Shown: positions 9,384 through 21,540, counted from the first letter of the stretch. The stretch: DNA of 64,000 nt from Chlorobaculum thiosulfatiphilum (GCF_006265165.1 NZ_VDCH01000008.1:1-64000), one strand, 5' to 3'. A program made the numbers and translations. The notes: generated by a model from the sequence alone, not told the origin.

Positions 9384-9794
9384 ATGGCAAATGAAACGCT
9401 CAAGATATCGGAACAGTCAGGCGTACTGCCAATTGCTGGCGACAGGATCGTGCTGATCACCGCCCGCGGCTCCGGACGCTGGATACTTCCCAAAGGATAT
9501 ATCGAGAAGGGCATGAGCCCCGCCGAATCCGCGGCCAAGGAGGCCTGGGAGGAGGCGGGCATTATCGGGAACGTCCAGCACGAACAGATCGGCGCCTACT
9601 CGTACCGCCGCCCGTCTGGCATCTTCTCGGTCAAGATATTTCCGTTCGAAGTCGAATCTCTGCTTGACCAGTGGGAAGAGATGCATGTGCGCCAGCGTCG
9701 CCTGGTCTCCCCCTCGGAAGCCATCAAGATGATCTGCCACAAGGAACTCAAGAGTCTCGTAAGTGATTATATTGTTAATCGTTTCGATCTTTGA
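9384..9794 (+). CDS. Nudix hydrolase
   Basis: This is a small (136 aa) single-domain Nudix protein. The Nudix box begins GYIEKGMSPAESAAKEAWEE and matches the GX5EX7REUXEEXGU pattern except that the usual Arg before Glu is Lys-Glu-Ala-Trp; the E-E-A-G end is kept. It resembles the DIPP-like branch that hydrolyses diphosphoinositol, diadenosine or similar substrates (WILPKGYIEKG core), although the substrate is not provable here. The gene is monocistronic, with the tRNA cluster about 110 bases downstream and a perfect 14-bp palindrome in its upstream region that could be an operator. Confidence 0.88.
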   Translation: MANETLKISEQSGVLPIAGDRIVLITARGSGRWILPKGYIEKGMSPAESAAKEAWEEAGIIGNVQHEQIGAYSYRRPSGIFSVKIFPFEVESLLDQWEEMHVRQRRLVSPSEAIKMICHKELKSLVSDYIVNRFDL

Positions 9795-9854
9795 TCCATC
9801 GTTTTCCGTTCTTTTGGCGGAGATTTTTTCCATGAAGAAATTCTGATAATTTTG

Positions 9855-9885
9855 TTTGGTTATTTCTGCCTGTATCGTATATTAT
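9855..9885 (+). promoter_or_regulatory. promoter of the tRNA cluster
   Basis: TTTG at 9855-9858, 19 nt, then TATATTAT at 9878-9885 fits the Chlorobi -33/-7 pattern with two mismatches in the -7 box. The first tRNA begins 17 bases downstream. Confidence 0.55.
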
Positions 9886-9901
9886 GAGCCTTCCGTTAAG
9901 A

Positions 9902-9977
9902 CGGGGCATGGCGCAGCTGGTAGCGTGCCTGCTTTGGGAGCAGGAGGTCCCGAGTTCGAGTCTCGGTGCCCCGACCA
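9902..9977 (+). tRNA. tRNA-Pro (anticodon TGG)
   Basis: Complete cloverleaf: acceptor CGGGGCA / TGCCCCG, anticodon stem CCTGC / GCAGG with loop TTTGGGA, and T-loop TTCGAGT. The CCA end is encoded in the DNA. It is the first of four tRNAs in a row. Confidence 0.97.
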
Positions 9978-9999
9978 TGGAGAGCTGCGACAGGATTAT

Positions 10000-10072
<73 letters not shown>

Positions 10073-10098
10073 CAGGAAGAGGATTTTTCGCTTTTCAT

Positions 10099-10173
10099 GG
10101 TGATTGTAGCTCAGGTGGTTAGAGCGCCAGGTTGTGGCCCTGGAGGTCGGGGGTTCGAGTCCCCTCATTCACC
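10099..10173 (+). tRNA. tRNA-His (anticodon GTG)
   Basis: The anticodon loop TTGTGGC lies in the stem CCAGG / CCTGG. The extra 5' G typical of tRNA-His pairs with the discriminator C. There is one T-T mismatch in the acceptor stem and no encoded CCA. Confidence 0.94.
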
Positions 10174-10228
10174 CCGGTTCTGAATGGGCTTCCGCAACTT
10201 TCGGGAAGCATTCTTTTTTTGATTGATT

Positions 10229-10300
10229 GGCCCCATCGACTAGTGGTTAGGTCATCACCCTTTCAAGGTGGTAGCACGGGTTCGAATCCCGTTGGGGTCA
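10229..10300 (+). tRNA. tRNA-Glu (anticodon TTC)
   Basis: The acceptor GGCCCCA pairs with TGGGGTC, the anticodon loop is CTTTCAA and the T-loop is TTCGAAT. In anoxygenic phototrophs charged tRNA-Glu also feeds C5 tetrapyrrole synthesis (general knowledge). No CCA is encoded. Confidence 0.95.
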
Positions 10301-10360
10301 CAACATAGCTCCGATAAACTTCGCGGTTTTGAGTTGAGTTCAATATATACGCTGGTTTTC

Positions 10361-10395
10361 AAGCTCTGTGCTGTTGCAGGTTCAGAGCTTTTTTT
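10361..10395 (+). terminator. Rho-independent terminator after the tRNA cluster
   Basis: AAGCTCTG pairs with CAGAGCTT across a 14-nt loop, and a run of T follows directly. Confidence 0.85.
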
Positions 10396-10534
10396 ATTAG
10401 GTTGCGGCATCTCTGAACATCGCTGGCACTATCGATAACGCGGTACTGGCTGGCGCTCCATCGAATCGGCATCGCATCGTTCCCGGCGATTTTCCGAGAT
10501 GCTTTTCATGAAATGCATTGCATAATACCCGCCC

Positions 10535-12967
10535 ATGAAAATCTCCGTCAACTGGCTCAAGGAGTTCATCCCCTCGCTTTCATCCGATAGTTCCGGACTT
10601 GTCGATCACCTGACCTTTCTCGGCCTCGAAGTCGAAGAGGTCGTCGAGCAGAAGCTGCCCGACGAGAAGGTGCTCGTAGGCAAGGTCGCCGAGGTCAGGC
10701 CCCACCCTAACGCCGACCGGCTGCGCATCTGCATGGTCGATACCGGCGAGGGCGAACTGCGGCAGATCGTCTGCGGCGCACCGAACGTCGAGGCTGGCAT
10801 GATGGTGCCGGTCGCCACCATCGGCGCCGAGCTGACGACCGTTTCCGGCGAAAGCTTCACCATCAAGCCTGCGAAAATTCGCGGCGAGCACTCGTCCGGC
10901 ATGATCTGCGCTGCTGACGAGCTTGGCTTGTCCGACAATCACGACGGCGTGATGGTGCTCGACGAGGGGTGCCAGGTGGGCCAACCGCTTGCCAGCTACC
11001 TCGAAACCGACACGGTGCTCGACATCGCCGTGACACCGAATCGCCCCGACGCGCTTTCGCATCTCGGCGTGGCGCGCGAGCTGGCCGACTGCCACGAAAT
11101 TGTCTATCCGCAAGCGCCGGTGATCGAGTTCACGCGCGGCGGCGGCCTCGTCGAGGTACGGGACGAGGAGGCTTGTCCCTACTACACGGCCACGATCATT
11201 CGCGGCGTGACGGTCGCCCCGTCGCCTCGCTGGCTGGCCCGCCGTCTCGAACAGATCGGCCTGCGTCCGAAGAACAACATCGTCGATATCACCAACTACA
11301 TCCTGCACTCGTTCGGCCAGCCGCTGCACGCTTTCGACTATCACCTGCTCGCCGGCAGCCGCATTATCGTGCGTAGCGACGCCAGCGCCCCCTTCATGGC
11401 GCTCAACAATGTCGAGTACCAGCTCCAGCCAGGCATGGCGGCCGTTTGCGATTCGCGGGATCCGGTGGCCATCGGCGGGGTCATGGGCGGCCTCCACTCG
11501 GCGGTCACCGAAAAGACGACCGACATTCTGCTCGAATCTGCGTACTTCAACCCGGCATCGATCCGGAAAACCGCCAGGCAGCTCCAGCTCTCTTCCGATT
11601 CATCCTACCGTTTCGAGCGCGGCGTCGATCCGTGTAACGTGAAACGGGCCGCAGAATACGCCATCGCCCTGATTCTTGAAATCGCGGGTGGCAAGGTCGA
11701 TTCCGCCGAGGCGTGGGGCAGCATGCCGACCACGCCGAGGATCGTGACGCTCAGGCCCAGGCGCGCCAACGCGGTGCTCGGCAGTTCGATCAGTGCATCC
11801 GAAATGGTGCGACTGCTCGAAAAAATCTGCATCAAGGCGGTTTCGCAGGGCTCGGTTTCATCCGACGCCGACCAGATCGCCTTTTCGGCGCCATCGTTCC
11901 GGGTCGATATCGAACAGGAGATCGACCTGATCGAGGAGGTCGCCCGCCTCTACGGCTACAACAATCTGGAGCCAGCATCCGCGATGGTTTCGAGCTATCC
12001 GGTCAGCCGAAAGACACCCGAATATTTTCCCGATTACCTGCGCGACATCATGATCGGCCTCGACTTCCGGGAGGCGCTCACCAACCCCCTGATCCGGAAA
12101 ACCGAGGCTGAGTGCTTCAGCTCAATGGCGGTCAGCGCGCTCAATCCGATCAGCGAAGAGCTGGAAGTGCTCCGCCCGAACCTCGCCCCCTCGCTGCTCA
12201 AAGTCACCGGGCACAACATGCGGCACGGCAATCGCGACCTTCGGCTCTTCGAGGTGGCGCACGGTTTCGAGAAGCTGCCGGAGAGCGAGCGCCGGGGAGA
12301 GGGGCCGCTGTCGGCATTCCTTGAAAAGGAGCTGCTCGCGATGGTGATAACCGGACGGCGTGAACCAAGAAGCTGGAACCGTCAGGATGAGAACGTCGAT
12401 TTTTACGATCTCAGGGGTGCGGTGGAGATGTTGCTTGAGAAGCTAAATTTACTTGAAAAATCAGCATTCAATATTTATAATGAGCGGACGATTGGTATTG
12501 AAATCACCTCGACGCAAAACGGGAAAACTTCCGTTCTGAAGGCGGGCTCGGTTCAAGAGGTCAGCAGGGAGACGCTCGATGCTTTCGGTCTCGATCAGGA
12601 TGTGTATCTGGCCGAGCTGGATGTCGCGGTACTGGAGCGTTGTTTCGAATCAGGCGTGGTCTATGAACCGCCGTCGAAATTCCCCGTGGTCGAAAGAGAC
12701 CTCTCATTTGTGCTCCCCCGTCACATACCGGCCCGTCGCCTGATCGATCTCGCCAGAGCGAGCGATCCCTTGGTCAGATCGGTTCGGATTTTCGATGTTT
12801 TCGATCGGGTCGAAGCCGAGGGAGAATCCCCGACGCGAAGCGTGGCAATATCGCTGGAGCTTGCCGACAGGTCGGGAACGATGAACGAAGAGGCAATCAG
12901 CGCGGTCATCTCGAAGGTGAGTGACAATGCCAAAAGTGAACTTGGTGCGGTAATTCGGCAAGTTTGA
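10535..12967 (+). CDS. pheT: phenylalanyl-tRNA synthetase beta subunit
   Basis: PheT forms the alpha2-beta2 enzyme that charges tRNA-Phe; its partner pheS is not in this window. At 810 residues it has the usual bacterial length. In order it shows the N-terminal MKISVNWLKEFIP start, an EMAP-like tRNA-binding domain (VLVGKVAEVRPHPNADRL, about residues 45-150), the B3/B4 editing region (GLRPKNNIVDITNYI, HAFDYHLL), the B5 domain with RFERGVDP just before it, the catalytic-like module, and the C-terminal FDX-ACB anticodon-binding fold (PSKFPVVERDLSFVLP). It heads a run with a coiled-coil gene, zapA, the 6S RNA candidate and rny; the next start is only 15 bases after its stop. Confidence 0.98.
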   Translation: MKISVNWLKEFIPSLSSDSSGLVDHLTFLGLEVEEVVEQKLPDEKVLVGKVAEVRPHPNADRLRICMVDTGEGELRQIVCGAPNVEAGMMVPVATIGAELTTVSGESFTIKPAKIRGEHSSGMICAADELGLSDNHDGVMVLDEGCQVGQPLASYLETDTVLDIAVTPNRPDALSHLGVARELADCHEIVYPQAPVIEFTRGGGLVEVRDEEACPYYTATIIRGVTVAPSPRWLARRLEQIGLRPKNNIVDITNYILHSFGQPLHAFDYHLLAGSRIIVRSDASAPFMALNNVEYQLQPGMAAVCDSRDPVAIGGVMGGLHSAVTEKTTDILLESAYFNPASIRKTARQLQLSSDSSYRFERGVDPCNVKRAAEYAIALILEIAGGKVDSAEAWGSMPTTPRIVTLRPRRANAVLGSSISASEMVRLLEKICIKAVSQGSVSSDADQIAFSAPSFRVDIEQEIDLIEEVARLYGYNNLEPASAMVSSYPVSRKTPEYFPDYLRDIMIGLDFREALTNPLIRKTEAECFSSMAVSALNPISEELEVLRPNLAPSLLKVTGHNMRHGNRDLRLFEVAHGFEKLPESERRGEGPLSAFLEKELLAMVITGRREPRSWNRQDENVDFYDLRGAVEMLLEKLNLLEKSAFNIYNERTIGIEITSTQNGKTSVLKAGSVQEVSRETLDAFGLDQDVYLAELDVAVLERCFESGVVYEPPSKFPVVERDLSFVLPRHIPARRLIDLARASDPLVRSVRIFDVFDRVEAEGESPTRSVAISLELADRSGTMNEEAISAVISKVSDNAKSELGAVIRQV

Positions 12968-12981
12968 TTCAGTCCGGTTTT

Positions 12982-13287
12982 ATGGATGCAGCAAACGAGC
13001 ATAATGATCAGCAGTTGCTTGCGGGCCTCGAAGAGAATGTCGCGAGGCTTGTGGAGCAGCTCTCCGAATGCCGGAAAGAAAATGAGTTGTTGAAATCTGA
13101 GGTTTCGAGCCTCCAGAACATATTGCGGTCATTCAAGCTGCCAGGCACCGAAGGGCCGGAGGTACAGGTGGCAGTCACTTCAGGCGATGGATTCTCCTAC
13201 GCCGAAAAGCTTCAGATCAAACAGAAGCTGGTGATGGTCCTGCAAAAGATCGAGAGGGAACTGAGGGGAGAGAAAGCCGGATTTTGA
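12982..13287 (+). CDS. small coiled-coil protein upstream of zapA
   Basis: The 101-residue product is acidic and predicted to form a coiled coil over roughly residues 8-50 (heptad-like LEENVARLVEQLSECRKENELLKSEVSSLQNILRS). The ATG at 12982 is preferred over the upstream TTG because that one overlaps pheT. Its stop overlaps the zapA start as TGATG, so the two are translationally coupled. Size, coiled coil and position next to zapA suggest a divisome-associated protein of ZapB-like character, but I see no sequence signature that proves it. Confidence 0.8.
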   Translation: MDAANEHNDQQLLAGLEENVARLVEQLSECRKENELLKSEVSSLQNILRSFKLPGTEGPEVQVAVTSGDGFSYAEKLQIKQKLVMVLQKIERELRGEKAGF

Positions 13288-13556
13288 TGTCCATGGAAAA
13301 GATCAACGTCAATGTATATGGCGACAACTACCCGCTGAGGGTAGAGAACAGCGAACTGACCGGAAAGGCGGCCAAAGATGTCGATGGCGTCATGAGACGC
13401 TTCGCGGCCAAAGCTCCGGATCTGGAAGCCAAAAAGCTGGCTGTACTGGCCGCGGTCCAGTTTGCTGAAAAAAAGAACGAACTGGAGGAGGAGTTGTCGC
13501 AACTCAGGCAGAAAATGGCTCATATCAATGATTTTATCGAGCAAAATTTGCGTTAA
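13287..13556 (+). CDS. zapA: cell division protein ZapA
   Basis: ZapA binds FtsZ and promotes protofilament bundling. The 89-residue protein has the family layout: an N-terminal globular part (INVNVYGDNYPLRVENS, then a D-G-V-M-R-R segment) and a C-terminal coiled coil (AEKKNELEEELSQLRQKMAHINDFIEQNL). The ATG at 13287 shares bases with the previous stop codon. An ATG two codons further (13293) is also possible. The neighbourhood pheT - zapA - 6S RNA - rny is a recurrent bacterial arrangement, which supports the call. Confidence 0.9.
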   Translation: MSMEKINVNVYGDNYPLRVENSELTGKAAKDVDGVMRRFAAKAPDLEAKKLAVLAAVQFAEKKNELEEELSQLRQKMAHINDFIEQNLR

Positions 13557-13584
13557 AGGGTTACATTGAAGTCAGACGAAATAT

Positions 13585-13806
13585 CCGCACCACTGCGAGA
13601 GGTGTTTTGTAAGTAAAAGAACTAACAGGACAGAACAGGGAACCGAACTCTTCTTTTTGATTGCAGGCCTTGCTGTCTGGCGGCGACGAGCTGCTGGCAT
13701 CGGCGTTTTTCGAGGCGCCGCATTGGAAGCAAAAAATCTGAAGGTGGCCCCCACCGTGATTGAACGGGTTCTTGAATCTTACACATCTCTTGCGGGTGCG
13801 GGTTTT
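13585..13806 (+). ncRNA. ssrS: 6S RNA candidate
   Basis: Between zapA and rny there is no gene, but the two ends pair over a long stem. CCGCACC with GAGAGGTGT (13585-13605) pairs with ACACATCTC and GGTGCGG (13781-13802) with few interruptions, and a T-run closes it like a terminator. Internal segments such as GGTGG-CCC-CCACC form extra hairpins around a mostly unpaired centre. About 220 nt, a closed rod with a central bubble, and placement next to zapA are typical of 6S RNA, which mimics an open promoter and binds RNA polymerase. I did not test a covariance model; an rny leader is the alternative. Confidence 0.65.
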
Positions 13807-13865
13807 TTTTGTTCAATTTTGAAAGACCGGCCTCGTTTTGGCCGGTTGAAAAAGGAGGTTAGTTA

Positions 13866-15440
13866 ATGGGGATCGTCATAAACCTGTTTCTCATTATTGC
13901 GGCATCCGTCATCTTTTTTGCGGTTGGATTCTACATCGGCCGGATTTTTCTTGAACGTATCGGCACCACCAAGGTGCTCGAAGCCGAGGAACGCGCCGTT
14001 CAGGTCGTCCAGGAGGCCCAGAAGGAGGCCAACGATTACAAGGAGCTGAAGGTCAACGAGGTGAACCAGGAGTGGAAAAAGCGCAAGCGTGAATTCGACA
14101 GCGAAGTAACCATCAAGAACAACAAGTTCGCCCAACTGCAGAAGCAGATCCGCCAGAAAGAGGTGACTCTGAACAATCAGATGCGGGATGTGAAGGAGAC
14201 CGAAAAGAAGCTCCAGGATCAGAAAGAGGAACTAAAGCATCTGACCGACAACGTGCAGAATCGCTCCGCCGAGCTTGAAAAAATCATCTTCGAGCAGAAC
14301 CAGCGCCTTGAGAGCATCTCGAACCTGACCGCCGAAGAGGCCCGCCAGATGCTCATCGACAACATGATCACGAAGGCCCGGGAGGAGGCGACCGAAACAG
14401 TCCACCAGATTCACGAAGAGGCCACGCAGAAGGCCGACCGGATCGCCGAGAAAATCATGCTCACGGCCATCCAGCGCATCTCCTTCGAGCAGGCTACCGA
14501 AAGCGCCCTGTCGGTGGTGCACATCCAGAGCGACGAACTGAAGGGCCGCATCATCGGGCGTGAAGGCCGCAACATCAAAGCTTTCGAGAACGCAACCGGC
14601 GTGGACATCATCGTTGACGACACTCCCGAGGTAGTCATTCTCTCCTGCTTCGATCCGCTCCGCCGCGAAATGGCGAAGTTGACGTTGCAAAAGCTTCTCG
14701 TTGACGGCATCATCCATCCGGTTGCTATCGAAAAGGCTTATCAGGACGCGAAGAAAGAGATCGAAGATGTCATCATCTCCTCCGGCGAAGAGGCGATCTC
14801 GTCGCTTCAGATTCCCGACATGCCTGCCGAGATTGTCGGCATGATCGGCAAGATGCGATTCCATACCGTTTACGGCCAGAACCTGTTGCAGCATAGCCGC
14901 GAAGTAGCCATGCTGGCCGGTCTGATGGCCGCCGAGCTGAAGCTTGACGCCAAGCAAGCCAAGCGCGCCGGTCTGTTGCACGACATCGGACTGGTGCTTC
15001 CTGAAACCGATATACCTCACGCCTTGGCCGGCATGGAGTTCCTCAAGAAATTCAACATGTCACCGGTGGTGCTCAACGCGATTGGCGCCCATCACGGCGA
15101 GGTCGAGAAGGCATCGCCCATTGCCGACCTGGTCGATGCGGCCAACGTCGTTTCGCTCTCGAGGCCGGGCGCTCGCGGCGCGGTCACGGCGGAAGGCAAC
15201 GTCAAGCGCCTCGAAAGCCTCGAGGAGATCGCCAAAACCTTCCCCGGCGTTCTCAAGACCTACGCCCTGCAGGCAGGCCGCGAGATCAGGGTGATCGTTG
15301 AAGGCGACAACGTCAGCGACTCCCAAGCCGACGTCCTTGCCCACGACATCGCCAGCAAGATCGAGTCGGAAGCGCAATACCCCGGCCAGATCAAGGTGAC
15401 CATCCTGCGCGAAAAACGCTCGGTCGCCTTCGCGAAGTAG
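13866..15440 (+). CDS. rny: ribonuclease Y
   Basis: RNase Y is a membrane-bound endoribonuclease that starts mRNA decay. The 524-residue protein shows all parts in order: an N-terminal transmembrane segment (LFLIIAASVIFFAVGFYIG), a long charged coiled coil to about residue 210, a KH domain (GRIIGREGRNIKAFENATGVDIIVDDTPE), and an HD domain with the catalytic HD pair in RAGLLHDIGLV and a downstream IGAHHGE. AAAGGAGG sits directly before the ATG. A strong inverted repeat follows the stop. Confidence 0.97.
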   Translation: MGIVINLFLIIAASVIFFAVGFYIGRIFLERIGTTKVLEAEERAVQVVQEAQKEANDYKELKVNEVNQEWKKRKREFDSEVTIKNNKFAQLQKQIRQKEVTLNNQMRDVKETEKKLQDQKEELKHLTDNVQNRSAELEKIIFEQNQRLESISNLTAEEARQMLIDNMITKAREEATETVHQIHEEATQKADRIAEKIMLTAIQRISFEQATESALSVVHIQSDELKGRIIGREGRNIKAFENATGVDIIVDDTPEVVILSCFDPLRREMAKLTLQKLLVDGIIHPVAIEKAYQDAKKEIEDVIISSGEEAISSLQIPDMPAEIVGMIGKMRFHTVYGQNLLQHSREVAMLAGLMAAELKLDAKQAKRAGLLHDIGLVLPETDIPHALAGMEFLKKFNMSPVVLNAIGAHHGEVEKASPIADLVDAANVVSLSRPGARGAVTAEGNVKRLESLEEIAKTFPGVLKTYALQAGREIRVIVEGDNVSDSQADVLAHDIASKIESEAQYPGQIKVTILREKRSVAFAK

Positions 15441-15445
15441 AAGAT

Positions 15446-15479
15446 GAGGCTGCCTCGACAGCAAAGACGAGGCAGCCTC
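15446..15479 (+). terminator. inverted repeat after rny
   Basis: GAGGCTGCCTCG and CGAGGCAGCCTC form a perfect 12-bp stem with a 10-nt loop, six bases after the rny stop. The T-run is poor, so termination may be Rho-assisted or the stem may protect the 3' end. Confidence 0.65.
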
Positions 15480-15664
15480 TGCCGTTTCCCCCAATCAAGC
15501 CTCCCCCACCAGTAATTTCCACACGGGCAACAAAGTGGGTTTTTACCCCGCCTGCCTGACTATGTTGCGGGTCATTGCTCCAAGCCACATCCCGATTTCC
15601 ACTTTTTGCAGTCCTCGCAACCGGAATCACCTGAATTTTCAACCTCTTTTGGAAGAACAGCTCG

Positions 15665-15695
15665 TATAGGTCGTATAGGACTTATACGACCTATA
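15665..15695. repeat. dispersed palindrome, copy 1 (core GTCGTATA)
   Basis: Perfect 13-bp arms TATAGGTCGTATA / TATACGACCTATA flank a 5-nt centre, in the gap between rny and the 3' end of mfd. Related palindromes occur at 23090-23126 and 59777-59816. Confidence 0.7.
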
Positions 15696-15719
15696 GGAAG
15701 GAATACAGCAAAGAGGATT

Positions 15720-19010
<3,291 letters not shown>

Positions 19011-19216
19011 GGAACGGCGTCAATACGGATTTTCAGGCAAACGGATAACCCTCCACGGGCAATCCGTGAAGCATACACACGAACCGCCCGGCGGCGGCAT
19101 GAGTAACTGTACCTGTTCAGATTTGTACAACGCTTAATATAATAAACAGCCTTTATTCAGGAAGCAATCGCAGTGATGACGAGTAACGAGAGGCGGCAGA
19201 AATTACGCGAGAATTG

Positions 19217-19462
19217 TCAGCAGATGATTTCGCTCCCGTGACCGTTGCGCCCGTTACCGCGTTTCTGGACAATCGAGGCATGTTTCGGATAGCTGAGGTA
19301 CTCGTCCATTTCTGCGTCAAGCACCTGTTCGATCAAAATGCTTTTTGAGCTGGTCAAAAAACCGTCCTTGTCGAACAAGGCTCACTGGCCGCCACGTTCA
19401 CGCAGAAGCTGTCCGATCAACGCCTTTTGGGTATCGGATTTTTGCTCTTTCTTTTTGAGCAT
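19217..19462 (-). pseudogene. relic of an IS256/Mutator-family transposase
   Basis: Read on the minus strand from the ATG at 19462, the frame gives MLKKKEQKSDTQKALIGQLL, then GGQ, an in-frame TGA, and then a stretch resembling the N-terminal part of IS256 transposases (LIEQVLDAEMDEYLSYPKHA, then KRGNGRNG). The reading frame ends after about 80 codons, whereas intact members have about 400. It is a decayed remnant, with no terminal repeats that I can identify. Confidence 0.7.
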
Positions 19463-19822
19463 GGTTGTTCCTCTTTTTCCATGATAGAAAACTATTGCTG
19501 CGTCAATGGTAAACAGTTCTGAATCCTCGGTCATCGCGAGGCCGAATCTTCGTCATTTTTATTTTGGCACACCACTATAACCGGTTACACACTTTATCTT
19601 ACAGACTCGTTTCGGAGCAGCATGGTCCATTTCTTGAAGAGAGATTTTTCAAAACAACGAAGGCCCGGTACTTTCCGGTTTTTCGTTATTTTGAGCTGAG
19701 TGCTGTGCAAAAAGCAATAAATTTTTCTATATGTCTGCTATTAATTTCTATAGAAATTATATTTGACACCTATGATTTGTTTTTTTTACAGGAATGAGAA
19801 CATAATTTCATCTCTTCAAATC
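19463..19822. other. AT-rich gap without a convincing gene
   Basis: This 360-base stretch between the transposase relic and the PPIase-like lipoprotein is AT-rich. It holds an open frame of 77 codons (19564-19797) with no ribosome-binding site or recognisable features. TATATTTG near 19757 resembles a -7 box but lacks a matching -33 box. Confidence 0.5.
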
Positions 19823-21175
19823 ATGAAAAAAATCACCTCTCTTTTTGTCATTCTGCTGTTCGCTATCATTGCCGGATGTTCTCATCAAGCATCGAATGAG
19901 CCGGATGGCGGTGTTGCTGCGATGGTCAATGGCGTTGAAATCACCAAGCGACAGGTCGAGTATCTCTATCAGCGCTCCGCCATGCCAGGCATGAGCGAGG
20001 AACAGTCGGCCAACATGAAAAGACGCATTCTCGCCGACCTGATTCGCGTCGAACTGCTTGCCGGAAAAGGACGGGAGATGAAGCTCGACAACACGCCGGA
20101 CTACAGCATGGCGCTCTATACCGCGCAGAAAAACGTGCTGGCCGGTTTTGCCGAGAAAAAGATTGCGGGTAATCAGTCATCGATTTCTGCCGATCAAGCA
20201 GAATCGGTCGTTCTGAATACGCCACAACTGTTTGCCGGGCGTAAACTGTTTGTTTACGACGAGGTGATCTTTCCCGGCGTCGATATGGCGCTACTGGAAT
20301 CGCTCGATGAAATGGCGAGCGATGGAGCGCCACTCAGCCGCCTCCTCGATGAACTGAAGACAAAAAAAATCCCCTTCAACAAAACACTCATAGCCCTGAC
20401 TTCTGAAAAGATTCCGTCGCAAATTCTCTCCATTCTTAACCAGATCAAGCCAAACATACCCCAGATCGTCGCGCGTAATGGCAGCAAAACATCAATGATT
20501 TTGCTGTTGCGTGATACATATCCTGCGCCTGTCGAAGGCGATCCGGCAAAAAGAGCAGCAATGTCGATGATCGCCGCAAATCAGAGAAATTTTGCGTTAT
20601 CGAAAACAATGAGCGAACTGCTCGACAATGCCAAAATCACCTATTATGACGAGTATGCACAAACAGCCGAAGGCAATAAAAAGCTCTCGCCACTTCCTCA
20701 CCCTGACACTAAAAAAGCAGCAAAAAAAATCCATAATAAAATATTGCTCGCTTCCGGCTTGTCTGCGTCGTTCATCCTTGCCGTCATGATGGTAACGGCA
20801 GTCATGCGAACCTTTTACAGCATGTCATGGCTTCCGAAGCTCTGGCTTGGCGCTACGACATCTTCGGATCAGGCGCAGCATTATGATATTCGCCACACAA
20901 CCTCATTGCCACGTCGCCTCTATCTTTTTGGCGTGATATTGCTGATCGCCGCCGTATTGATACTCGAAGTCCTGTTCCTCTGGAACAAGCTGCCCATCCT
21001 GGCGATTCTCGCTTGCTTCGCTGGCGGAATTATCGCGGAAGTTATTGCAAGCCGCTTGCTGAATGTCGGCATCGTTCGTGGATGGTCAAGAAAAACCTAC
21101 ACGATCATTGCCTCGCTTCTCGCATTGATGACTCTTGTTGACGCTTTGGCGACCATCAAAATGAGTTCTCTCTGA
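19823..21175 (+). CDS. lipoprotein with PPIase-like (EpsD/SurA-type) region and C-terminal membrane segments
   Basis: The 450-residue protein has a lipoprotein signal (LLFAIIAGC, Cys19). The N-terminal part looks like a SurA/EpsD-type chaperone or peptidyl-prolyl isomerase start: AAMVNGVEITKRQVEYLYQR, then KRRILADLIRVELLAGKGREM. A predicted parvulin-like middle follows. Unusually, it ends in about three to four hydrophobic segments (from about residue 310: ILLASGLSASFILAVMMVTAV, LYLFGVILLIAAVLILEVLFL, LAILACFAGGIIAEVIA, then a last one). It may act in exopolysaccharide export like EpsD, or in outer-membrane protein folding; no such partner genes are adjacent. ATG 19823 is chosen because it starts the signal peptide. 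Confidence 0.72.
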   Translation: MKKITSLFVILLFAIIAGCSHQASNEPDGGVAAMVNGVEITKRQVEYLYQRSAMPGMSEEQSANMKRRILADLIRVELLAGKGREMKLDNTPDYSMALYTAQKNVLAGFAEKKIAGNQSSISADQAESVVLNTPQLFAGRKLFVYDEVIFPGVDMALLESLDEMASDGAPLSRLLDELKTKKIPFNKTLIALTSEKIPSQILSILNQIKPNIPQIVARNGSKTSMILLLRDTYPAPVEGDPAKRAAMSMIAANQRNFALSKTMSELLDNAKITYYDEYAQTAEGNKKLSPLPHPDTKKAAKKIHNKILLASGLSASFILAVMMVTAVMRTFYSMSWLPKLWLGATTSSDQAQHYDIRHTTSLPRRLYLFGVILLIAAVLILEVLFLWNKLPILAILACFAGGIIAEVIASRLLNVGIVRGWSRKTYTIIASLLALMTLVDALATIKMSSL

Positions 21176-21221
21176 ATCGTCGGGCAGTCACCACGGCAAA
21201 GCCTCACCCCGTTTGCCAGAT

Positions 21222-21269
21222 TCAGGGTTCAACCACGAGAAAAAAGCTGCGCTCATGGCTGAACCCTGA
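21222..21269. repeat. inverted repeat between convergent genes
   Basis: Perfect 10-bp arms TCAGGGTTCA / TGAACCCTGA are separated by 28 nt, in the short gap between the PPIase-like gene and the opposing 84-codon gene. It may act as a shared terminator, though there is no T-run. Confidence 0.5.
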
Positions 21270-21285
21270 TGGAGACAGACGAGCC

Positions 21286-21540
21286 TCACTCCTTGCTGCT
21301 ATACGTCCGAATGCTCGCGATCGAATCGATGTCGTAATAGGTGTTGACCGACAAGCCATCGGAGTCTTCGGTCACTCTCAGAAACAGGTCGCTGATGAAA
21401 AGAACGGCGTCTTCGTACACCTTCCCCTCGTTGATCTGAAGCTTGACCCCTTTCCTGATTTTTCTCGACATGGTGCCATGCAGTGGAACTGAAGCATATT
21501 CGAGAACCTTCTCCCATGTCTGTAATGCGCTGACTGCCAT
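21286..21540 (-). CDS. conserved hypothetical protein, 84 aa
   Basis: I do not recognise a family. The product is soluble, with alternating beta-like stretches (GVKLQINEGKVYEDAVLFISDLFLRV) and ends in SIASIRTYSSKE. No signal peptide or membrane segment is seen. Codon use matches the neighbouring genes and the start has an AGG-rich upstream context (GGAGGCTTTTATGGC on the minus strand), so I take it as real. It is transcribed convergently with the PPIase-like gene and divergently from the 102-residue gene. Confidence 0.7.
   Translation of the reverse strand: MAVSALQTWEKVLEYASVPLHGTMSRKIRKGVKLQINEGKVYEDAVLFISDLFLRVTEDSDGLSVNTYYDIDSIASIRTYSSKE

Noticed and set aside
15391-15642. 83-codon frame on the minus strand downstream of rny
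   Set aside because: It overlaps the rny 3' end and hairpin, and codon use is not gene-like; it may be repeat DNA.
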